Shown here: piece after piece, positions 7,543-13,237 of the stretch
Layout of the letters: every line of letters starts with the position of its first letter
Position numbering within the stretch: position 1 is the stretch's first letter
Source of the DNA: Candidatus Zixiibacteriota bacterium
Lineage (GTDB): Bacteria > Zixibacteria > MSB-5A5 > GN15 > PGXB01
NCBI GenBank assembly: GCA_030591405.1
Contig: JAUVBC010000018.1
Span: 1-13,237, forward strand
Length of the DNA stretch: 13,237 nucleotides
Direction: 5' to 3'
Made by a program: the position numbers and the translations under genes
Notes under the pieces: model-generated
The model's database searches: none
Seen by the model: only the letters and a program-made list of their open reading frames with translations
What the model was told of the DNA's origin: nothing

Positions 7543-7549
7543 GTGACAA

Positions 7550-7716
7550 GGTAAAACAAAAGTTTATTTAGTCAACCGAAATTTTAAGTATTTTCAAATA
7601 TAATAAACCATTGATTTACAAATATCGCTTGTCTCACAGTCTGTTAACAGGATTTAGAGAGATTGATAAAAATAGAATATTAATTTTATTTTTGCCTGAA
7701 TAATAGAGTTTTAAGT
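7550..7716. other. AT-rich intergenic leader between the two dsr transcription units
   Basis: This non-coding stretch separates the dsrC terminator from the operator upstream of the RsbRD-dsrMKJOP unit. It is strongly AT-rich and should hold the promoter of the second unit. A TTGACT on the minus strand at 7570-7575 could be a -35 box, but no good -10 hexamer lies 16-18 bases downstream. It also holds a 10-bp palindrome CTGTTAACAG at 7641-7650 of unknown meaning. I see no ORF or RNA gene in it. Confidence 0.5.
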
Positions 7717-7754
7717 ATAAAAAATCCGGAGAAGTTTGATAACATCTCCGGATT
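7717..7754 (-). terminator. Intrinsic terminator after dsrC
   Basis: On the minus strand AATCCGGAGA pairs perfectly with TCTCCGGATT (10 bp) around a 12-base loop, and the second arm runs directly into a run of Ts. It begins about 20 bases after the dsrC stop codon. This is a standard Rho-independent terminator and separates the dsrABDNLC unit from the RsbRD-dsrMKJOP unit. Confidence 0.9.
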
Positions 7755-7774
7755 ATAACTAATTCTAAAAAGAA

Positions 7775-8092
7775 TTATACGCAGCCGGTCGGTTTGGCCA
7801 GCCCTGCAACCTTACAGGCACCTTTGGCTGGGCCTGATGGAAACATTTCATATACCTTTTTCAGCGGAAAACCGGTTTCCTTACAAAGCTTCCGAATCAT
7901 CGGAGCGATTCCGAATTTGGCATAGTAGTCTCTAAGATAATGAATCAGTTTCCAATGATCTTCTGATAATTCGTCCACACCTTCGGTGGAAGCAAGAGCC
8001 AGTGCAACTTTTTCATTCCACTGATCCGGCTCTTCCATGAATCCATCTTCATCGACATCAATTTTAACGTCGCCTTGTTCAAATATTGCCAT
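7775..8092 (-). CDS. dsrC: DsrC, sulfur-carrier protein with both redox cysteines
   Basis: This 105-residue protein matches the usual DsrC length. Its C-terminal arm KGACKVAGLAKPTGCV carries both conserved cysteines, Cys93 and the penultimate Cys104, separated by ten residues, which distinguishes true DsrC from TusE-like relatives with one cysteine. During sulfite reduction the DsrC arm reaches the DsrAB active site and leaves as a trisulfide, which DsrMKJOP then reduces to release sulfide. The ATG at 8092 has a GAGGAG ribosome binding site. The gene follows dsrL by 50 bases and is closed by a strong terminator, so it is the last gene of the first unit. Confidence 0.97.
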   Translation of the reverse strand: MAIFEQGDVKIDVDEDGFMEEPDQWNEKVALALASTEGVDELSEDHWKLIHYLRDYYAKFGIAPMIRKLCKETGFPLKKVYEMFPSGPAKGACKVAGLAKPTGCV

Positions 8093-8142
8093 TGTATCTC
8101 CTCGGTTAATTTAATTTAACAACTTATTTCCTAATTCCAATT

Positions 8143-9825
8143 TTAGCGCATGTCAATATATCCGGATGGACAATTCTCTTCGCATTTTTTACATCCAGTA
8201 CAAAATTCCAATTTAAAAGTATAAGGAATACCTCTCTCAAGCGGTTTGATAACCGCATTGTCCTGACAATAACTCCAGCAGGTAGTGCATTCAAAACAGA
8301 AACCGCAACTCATACACCGCTTGCTTTCACCAAGGGCGACTTCTTCCGTAAAAGTACTCATTATCTCAACTTCAAGCGATTTTAAGGCATCATCCGGTGA
8401 TAATTCTGTAACTTCGGCCGGTTGAATTTTCTCATAAAAACCGAGTTTCATCTTGTCGGTCTTAATGATGGTCGGATTTTCAGGTTCGGCTTTCATCACC
8501 TCTCCGCCGAACTTCTCGTCAATAGCTTCAGCTGCACGACGACCATGATAGATGGCATCAATTACCAGACCAAGATTGACATTGTCACCACCGGAAAACA
8601 GATCATCTTCTTTGGTCTTAAACTTATCATCAACCTTTATCCAGTCACGACCTTCAATCAGATTATCAAAACCGTTAAAATCAGGTTCCTGACTTATAGC
8701 AGGGATCAAGGTCGTGAATTCAAGATCGTAAGTTTCGCCTTCGATCGGTACCGGGCGACGACGACCCGATGAATCAGGTTCGCCAAGTTCCATCTTCTGG
8801 CATTTCATTCCGGTTGCTTTATCGCCATCTTTATAAATCTCCATAGGTGCAGCCAAAAAGTCGATTCTGACACCTTCGGCCAGAGCGCCATCTATTTCTT
8901 CATCAATAGCCGGCATTTCCGCTTTAGTGCGACGATACAAAATAGTCGCTTCGGCTCCAAGACGACGGGCCACACGGGCAGCATCGATAGCAGTGTCACC
9001 ACCACCGATCACCACTACTTTGTCGCCAACATCTACTTTTTCACCAGAGTTTATCTTATGGAGAAAATCGGTTCCGGTGTAAACATTTTCGGCATCTTCA
9101 CCTTCGATTCTCAGCTTGTAACCTTTGTGAGCGCCAATTCCAATAAAGATAGCATCGAATTCTTTGCGCAGGTCATCCATCATAACGTCGGTGCCAACAG
9201 CAGTATTCAGCTTCAGCTCAACACCCATATCAATAACACGATTGATTTCGGCATCCAAAATATCAGCTGGCAAGCGATAGTAGGGAATACCATAACGAAG
9301 CATCCCGCCGGTTTTGGGGAAAGCCTCAAAAACAGTAACCTTATAACCGCGACGAGCCAGATGATAGGCGCATGAAATGCCGCCTGGACCGGAACCAACA
9401 ATAGCGATTTTCTGCGATTTGGTTTCTTCGGTTAACTTCTTTGGAAGCAGCTTTTTCTTCAAGCCATAATCACCAATAAACCGCTCAACCTTATTGATTC
9501 TGACCGCACCTTCCTTTTCATTGCGATTGCAATTGGTCTCACACGGATGAGGGCATACCCGGCCGCTTACTGATGGGAACGGAGTCCTTTCCATAAAGGT
9601 ATAGAAGGCTTGCTCAAGAGCCTGATCCTTCGGTATTTCACGATCTTCAAATTTTTGTATTGTTACCAACATTTTGCGAATCGGATTGTGATTGGGGCAG
9701 GCATTACCGCAAGGCGGCCGTTTCATTACCCCATAGGGGCGAAGAGGTGATTCAATTTTTCCGGTACTGCCGGAGGAGAAACCACCCAGTTTTCTCTTCT
9801 TTTTTTTCTTTACAAGTTTTGCCAT
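8143..9825 (-). CDS. dsrL: DsrL (type 2-like), NADPH:acceptor FeS flavoprotein partner of DsrAB
   Basis: This 560-residue GltD-like oxidoreductase starts with a very basic head (KKKKKRK, residues 6-12). An N-terminal FeS domain follows, with Cys39, Cys43, Cys91, Cys95 and Cys99. Next come the FAD motif VGSGPGG (143-149) and the NAD(P)H-domain motif IGGGDTA (273-279). The C-terminal ferredoxin domain has cysteine-rich segments at 504-520 and 542-552. Residues 297-299 are YRR, the motif reported for DsrL-2 enzymes that use NADP(H) rather than NAD(H). DsrL exchanges electrons with DsrAB in the cytoplasm; in a reductive locus it would feed NADPH electrons to sulfite reduction. It lies 119 bases after dsrN and has a weak ribosome binding site, so its translation may differ from its neighbours. 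Without the dsr context it would look like a generic glutamate-synthase small-subunit homologue. Confidence 0.9.
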   Translation of the reverse strand: MAKLVKKKKKRKLGGFSSGSTGKIESPLRPYGVMKRPPCGNACPNHNPIRKMLVTIQKFEDREIPKDQALEQAFYTFMERTPFPSVSGRVCPHPCETNCNRNEKEGAVRINKVERFIGDYGLKKKLLPKKLTEETKSQKIAIVGSGPGGISCAYHLARRGYKVTVFEAFPKTGGMLRYGIPYYRLPADILDAEINRVIDMGVELKLNTAVGTDVMMDDLRKEFDAIFIGIGAHKGYKLRIEGEDAENVYTGTDFLHKINSGEKVDVGDKVVVIGGGDTAIDAARVARRLGAEATILYRRTKAEMPAIDEEIDGALAEGVRIDFLAAPMEIYKDGDKATGMKCQKMELGEPDSSGRRRPVPIEGETYDLEFTTLIPAISQEPDFNGFDNLIEGRDWIKVDDKFKTKEDDLFSGGDNVNLGLVIDAIYHGRRAAEAIDEKFGGEVMKAEPENPTIIKTDKMKLGFYEKIQPAEVTELSPDDALKSLEVEIMSTFTEEVALGESKRCMSCGFCFECTTCWSYCQDNAVIKPLERGIPYTFKLEFCTGCKKCEENCPSGYIDMR

Positions 9826-9944
9826 GCTGTACTCACTTAAGTAAAATGTAAAATATCTACCAGTCTTCTATTTGTTAAAGGTTTATCACCTTCAACTCTT
9901 TATAAAATAATCTTCCTATAACAATTCAATTTCAGTAACTTACC

Positions 9945-11381
9945 TTAAGCGGCGATTGTGTTTCTCCCATGTGTCAAACTAAAATTTCCGGTCGGATTAC
10001 CTCTTTTCTTATGATATGCCAATGCGGTCTTAATCATTGAACCTGCCCAGGATTTATTTCCACCGGCATGTATATGAGTATAACAGGCCATACTGTTTTT
10101 ATAAATTAGTCCGTCCCGTTTGTTTCCCAATCCAGTCCCGGTATTCATTTCGGCAGCCGTTTCAAATTCGATCGAATCATCGGTAATTCCGGAATAGTGA
10201 AATTCGTGGCCATTTATAATCTCACCGATTGCAAAGAATGGATTTTCTGTGTCAATTTCCATTTCAGAATAACCATGCCCGACCGGTTTTTTATTCATGA
10301 CTAATTCGACCGGGAACAGCCCCGCCATTTCATAGCGGTTATTTTTCCATTTAATTGATTTGCAGAGATAAATTAATCCACCGCATTCGGCATAGATCGG
10401 CAGACCGTCGATGGCCGATGTTTTGACCGAATTCATCAGTTCCCTGTTTTCTGCCAATTGCCCGGCGAATGTTTCAGGAAAACCACCGCCTATATATAGA
10501 GCATCAATATCAGGAAGTTTTTTATCTTCAAGCGATGAAATCGGAATCAGATCGGCTCCTTCATTTTGCAGAGCCTCAAGATTTTCCGGATAATAAAAAG
10601 TAAAAACCGAATCGCGAAAATAACCGATTCGAACCGAACTCTCTTTGGATGGGGGGGAGGTTTCCGGAGCAGTCAAACTGTTATCATTTTTGGCAAGCAA
10701 TAATAATTTATCTATCTCCAAATAATTTTCTGCAATTTCTTCAAGCTTTTTCGTCAGTTCAGGTGCAGAAAAAAATTCAGTCGGAGGAGTCAGACCGAGA
10801 TGTCGTCCCGGAATCAGATCTGCATCTTTCCCAAGTTTCGGAATTGCTCCCAAAACAGGGATATTGCAGAATTTTTCGATTGTGTCAGTAATAATCTTCT
10901 GATGTCTTTTTCCGGCAACATTATTAAGAACAACTCCGGCGATTGTCAGATAAGGATCAAAAGCCTGACAACCTTTGACAATCGCCGCAATCGTTCGGGT
11001 AGCTTTGGTGCAGTTAACAACTAAAACAATTGATGCTTTTAGAAGTTTAGCAAGTTGTCCTGTACTATGGGTTCCATAAATATCTTTTCCATCAAACAAT
11101 CCGCGGTTGCCCTCGACAATTGCTATCTCGCTATCTTTGGCATTGGCAACAAAAGCATTCAGCACTTCGGTTGGATCGGTCAAGTAGGTGTCAAGATTAC
11201 GGCATAATGAGCCTGAGACAAAAGAAAGCCAGGCAGCATCAATATAATCAGGTCCTTTTTTGAATACAGAAATAGAAAGTGCCTTTTTCCTAAGTGCGGC
11301 CAAAAGGCTTAGAGTAACGAGGGTTTTACCCGAATCGCCGGCTAAGCCGGCGATTACGAGTCGCGATACTTTGATATCCAT
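9945..11381 (-). CDS. dsrN: DsrN, siroheme amidase of the cobyrinate a,c-diamide synthase family
   Basis: From the ATG at 11381 the protein has 478 residues and the two-domain layout of CbiA/CobB. An N-terminal P-loop ATPase domain carries GLAGDSGKT (residues 12-20). A C-terminal class I glutamine amidotransferase domain carries the nucleophile Cys333 in IYAECGGL, and a His pair in YTHIHAGG at about 436-438. In dsr loci this protein is DsrN, which amidates siroheme to the siroamide found in DsrAB. In another context the same sequence would be called cobyrinate a,c-diamide synthase, but no other cobalamin genes are present. An in-frame TTG at 11396 would add five residues (MVLIS). Neither start has a clear ribosome binding site, and ATG is preferred because the ATPase strand follows at once. 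It lies about 27 bases after dsrD. Confidence 0.9.
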   Translation of the reverse strand: MDIKVSRLVIAGLAGDSGKTLVTLSLLAALRKKALSISVFKKGPDYIDAAWLSFVSGSLCRNLDTYLTDPTEVLNAFVANAKDSEIAIVEGNRGLFDGKDIYGTHSTGQLAKLLKASIVLVVNCTKATRTIAAIVKGCQAFDPYLTIAGVVLNNVAGKRHQKIITDTIEKFCNIPVLGAIPKLGKDADLIPGRHLGLTPPTEFFSAPELTKKLEEIAENYLEIDKLLLLAKNDNSLTAPETSPPSKESSVRIGYFRDSVFTFYYPENLEALQNEGADLIPISSLEDKKLPDIDALYIGGGFPETFAGQLAENRELMNSVKTSAIDGLPIYAECGGLIYLCKSIKWKNNRYEMAGLFPVELVMNKKPVGHGYSEMEIDTENPFFAIGEIINGHEFHYSGITDDSIEFETAAEMNTGTGLGNKRDGLIYKNSMACYTHIHAGGNKSWAGSMIKTALAYHKKRGNPTGNFSLTHGRNTIAA

Positions 11382-11408
11382 AGAAATCAGTACCAAAGGT
11401 GTCTATTT

Positions 11409-11657
11409 TTAGTCGTTAGCGGCGCCTTCTTTGTGGGGGAGCTCGATATAACTCCCGCCAAAATATGTATAAACACATTTGCCGGAGTTAATCAATATCT
11501 TAATAGCTTCCTTACACATCTTTTTATCAACGCCTTCTTCGCCATATAGCTGTCGCATAGCTTTGACCAGGTCCATAGGTTTCAATTGCTTAATTCCCTG
11601 GGCTTCCGCAATCATCTTATACATGGCATCAGCGACTTCTTCAACTGTTTTAGCCAT
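11409..11657 (-). CDS. dsrD: DsrD, small winged-helix activator of DsrAB
   Basis: This 82-residue protein has the length and pattern of DsrD: an N-terminal helical part (VEEVADAMYKMI), the KPMDLVKAMRQLYGEEG segment, and a C-terminal hairpin CVYTYFGGSYIELP. DsrD has a winged-helix fold and is reported to raise the sulfite reductase activity of DsrAB allosterically. It is a marker of reductive-type systems, with few exceptions. The ATG at 11657 has an AAAGGA ribosome binding site and lies 11 bases after the dsrB stop, so it is part of the same message. Confidence 0.95.
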   Translation of the reverse strand: MAKTVEEVADAMYKMIAEAQGIKQLKPMDLVKAMRQLYGEEGVDKKMCKEAIKILINSGKCVYTYFGGSYIELPHKEGAAND

Positions 11658-11668
11658 TATCTAATCCT

Positions 11669-12751
11669 TTAAAAGGTTAAATGTGTTGACCGTTTATATG
11701 TCAGACCAGCATGTTTGAAATCATCAATATGCTCTTTCTGGAATTCAATACCTGACATCCTGAAAAATTTCGGCCAACCAATACGCTCAATCCACTCACC
11801 CATTCTTTCATATTTATTAGCGTTTGCGGCCCAAAGTTCAACCAGACCGCGAATTGCCTCAACTGTTTCCGGCCAGCGCGGCGGATTGTTTGGGATAAAC
11901 GGAATCGCCAGCTTGGAGAACATCGGTTCATGACGAGCATTGGAGACTTTACCACCAACCCAAATTGATATTCCGTCATTAAGAGGATCGGCCATCGGCA
12001 TGGACGGGCAAACAGTAAAGCAGTTGGCACAGAACATACAGCGTTCCTCAATAACTTCCACCGATGGAACACCATTAACCTCGGTTGGTCTGACCGCGGC
12101 GGTCGGACAGGAAGCAACCACATTTGGAATTTCACACATTTTCTTTACCTTCGTGTGGTCGATCCGCGGGGGACGACGGTGAATTCCAAGAATGGCAATA
12201 TCCGAACAGTGAACGGCGCCGCACATATTCAGGCAGCAAGCCAGAGCAATTCTTAATTTACCCGGCAATTTCATGTTTTCAAAATACTCAATAAGATCAT
12301 CCATTACACTTTTCACAACTCCAGAGGCATCAGTCGCAGCTGAGTGGCAATGCACCCATCCCTGAGTATGAACAATACTGGTTATTGAGTTACCAATACC
12401 ACCGACAGGATGACCAAGAGCCTTCAGGTCAGCGATAAGAGGATCAATATTTTCTGATTTCGTTAAAAGAAATTCAACATTGTGGCGGCTGGTAAATCTT
12501 AAAAATCCGTCACAATATTTGTCGGCCAGATCACAGTAGTTGCGGATTTTGTCAATCGCAATCAACCGGCCCGAGCTGGCTCTAACGGTGAACAATTTGG
12601 CATCGGTTTCCGAGACATGAACCATAACGCCCGGTTTTAAAACCTCGTGATATTTCCACTTGCCGTAATTTTCTTTAATTATCGGCGGTAAGAATCTTTC
12701 ATAATGGGGCGGGCCATAGTCGGTCCGTCTATCTTTCATTACATCTGCCAT
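11669..12751 (-). CDS. dsrB: DsrB, beta subunit of dissimilatory sulfite reductase
   Basis: This 360-residue subunit of the cytoplasmic alpha2beta2 enzyme reduces sulfite at siroheme. Cluster-binding cysteines next to siroheme are visible as Cys135 (GWVHCHS) and the CCxxxC set Cys172/Cys173/Cys177 in ACCLNMCGAVHCSD. An inserted ferredoxin domain has Cys215 and Cys238/241/244/248 (CMFCANCFTVCP). Conserved DsrB landmarks such as GNSITSIVHTQGWVHCH are intact. The ATG at 12751 follows a GAGGT ribosome binding site, 40 bases after dsrA. Together with DsrD next door it points to a reductive-type enzyme, though oxidative versus reductive type needs a phylogeny. Confidence 0.97.
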   Translation of the reverse strand: MADVMKDRRTDYGPPHYERFLPPIIKENYGKWKYHEVLKPGVMVHVSETDAKLFTVRASSGRLIAIDKIRNYCDLADKYCDGFLRFTSRHNVEFLLTKSENIDPLIADLKALGHPVGGIGNSITSIVHTQGWVHCHSAATDASGVVKSVMDDLIEYFENMKLPGKLRIALACCLNMCGAVHCSDIAILGIHRRPPRIDHTKVKKMCEIPNVVASCPTAAVRPTEVNGVPSVEVIEERCMFCANCFTVCPSMPMADPLNDGISIWVGGKVSNARHEPMFSKLAIPFIPNNPPRWPETVEAIRGLVELWAANANKYERMGEWIERIGWPKFFRMSGIEFQKEHIDDFKHAGLTYKRSTHLTF

Positions 12752-12791
12752 TGTATATACCTCTAAATAATATATTTTTCCAGTTTAGTTG

Positions 12792-13237
12792 TTATGCGTC
12801 GTCTTCCTCGTCATCATCGTCGCCTTCTTCATAGTAATCTTCGTAGAAGACATAAGGATTTTCACGCGGGTGAGCAACCATTTCGGCTATCGGTTCAACC
12901 TCGATAGCTTCAAGGAAATTGCCCAAGCCAACACGCTGGATAAACTCGCCGACACGCTCACGGTTTTTGCCTTCCTCACACCAAACGTCCCAAATTCTCT
13001 CAATTAGATCCTTTATTTCATCATAAGGCGGCTCAATTTTAATAAATGGTACAAGAACCGATGCCAGAAGAGCACCCTCTACAATCGGGGCCTTGGCGCC
13101 AATAAGAATTGTTGCACCTCGTTCTTTACCGGGCCGGAGAGCTTTTGGCATGACATTGATGCAATGCATACAATGCTTGCAGTAACTATTCTCGATTTTT
13201 AGTTCTTTACCATCCCATTCCATACATTTGGCTGGAC
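12792..13237 (-). CDS. dsrA: DsrA, alpha subunit of dissimilatory sulfite reductase (C-terminal part; 5' end outside window)
   Basis: About 148 C-terminal residues are present; the frame stays open to the window edge and reads PAKCMEWDG before the first internal Met, so the Met at 13223 is not the start. The visible part contains the end of the inserted ferredoxin domain (CKHCMHCINVMP) and the closing helices. The siroheme-binding cysteines lie outside the window. The last 17 residues contain 12 Asp or Glu (YEEGDDDDEEDDA at the very end), which looks unlike the C-terminus I know for Desulfovibrio-type DsrA. dsrB follows after 40 bases. Confidence 0.95.
   Translation of the reverse strand, partial: PAKCMEWDGKELKIENSYCKHCMHCINVMPKALRPGKERGATILIGAKAPIVEGALLASVLVPFIKIEPPYDEIKDLIERIWDVWCEEGKNRERVGEFIQRVGLGNFLEAIEVEPIAEMVAHPRENPYVFYEDYYEEGDDDDEEDDA

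Noticed and set aside
7570..7575. TTGACT as a -35 box for the RsbRD-dsrMKJOP unit
   Set aside because: No acceptable -10 hexamer is found at 16-18 bases, so a promoter is not called from it alone.
7641..7650. Ten-base palindrome CTGTTAACAG in the intergenic leader
   Set aside because: It is short, sits alone and fits no operator that I can name with confidence; chance is plausible in AT-rich DNA.
7761..7776. Small inverted repeat AATTCT...AGAATT at the dsrC stop
   Set aside because: A six-base AT-rich stem is too weak to support a function, and the real terminator is next to it.
9874..9896. Hairpin between dsrN and dsrL (8-bp stem with one G-U pair)
   Set aside because: It is not followed by a T-run on the minus strand and is weak in GC, so it is not called a terminator.
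9945..11381. Reading the amidotransferase gene as a cobalamin gene (cbiA)
   Set aside because: The family fits, but it lies between dsrD and dsrL with no cobalamin genes nearby, so DsrN is the better call.
1..13237. CRISPR arrays, tRNA/rRNA genes, insertion sequences, phage or toxin-antitoxin genes
   Set aside because: Both strands were read and no regular repeats, tRNA-like cloverleaf, transposase motif or terminal inverted repeats were seen; nearly all sequence is accounted for by the dsr locus genes.

Overview
This window carries an almost complete dissimilatory sulfite reductase (dsr) locus. Every recognisable gene lies on the minus strand, so the locus reads from high to low coordinates: dsrA (3' end only), dsrB, dsrD, dsrN, dsrL, dsrC, then a terminator and an intergenic region, then a gene for an RsbRD N-terminal-domain-like protein, dsrM, dsrK, dsrJ, dsrO, dsrP, a CoA-disulfide/polysulfide reductase-like flavoprotein with a C-terminal rhodanese domain, and the first 44 codons of a hemA-like gene. 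I see no plus-strand gene, RNA gene, mobile element, CRISPR array or long repeat. No gene-free stretch exceeds about 240 bases.

First block (13237 to about 7717, minus strand). DsrAB reduces sulfite at siroheme. DsrD is an activator found with reductive-type DsrAB. DsrN is a siroheme amidase. DsrC carries the sulfur as a trisulfide. DsrL is a GltD-like NAD(P)H oxidoreductase with extra FeS clusters, and it has the YRR motif of the NADP(H)-linked DsrL-2 type. A near-perfect intrinsic terminator follows dsrC.

Second block (about 7550 to 1, minus strand). It starts behind a perfect 18-bp palindrome matching the Rex (and HcpR/CRP-type) operator consensus. It encodes a small helical protein of the RsbRD N-terminal type, then DsrMKJOP, the membrane complex that moves electrons between the quinone pool and the cytoplasmic DsrC trisulfide. 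The flavoprotein-rhodanese and hemA-like genes follow. HemA makes the tetrapyrrole precursor of siroheme (DsrAB) and of the b and c hemes (DsrM, DsrJ), so the locus appears to couple the enzyme, its redox partners and cofactor supply.

Organism: a bacterium with moderately low GC (low-to-mid 40s percent by eye) that probably respires sulfite, sulfate or another sulfur compound. DsrD argues for the reductive direction. Contiguous dsrABDN, dsrL, dsrC and dsrMKJOP with a DsrL-2 is not the classical Desulfovibrio arrangement. It fits better the dsr loci reported from less-cultivated phyla, but I cannot name the phylum from this window. The whole window is ordinary in base composition and gene density, with no sign of recent insertion.
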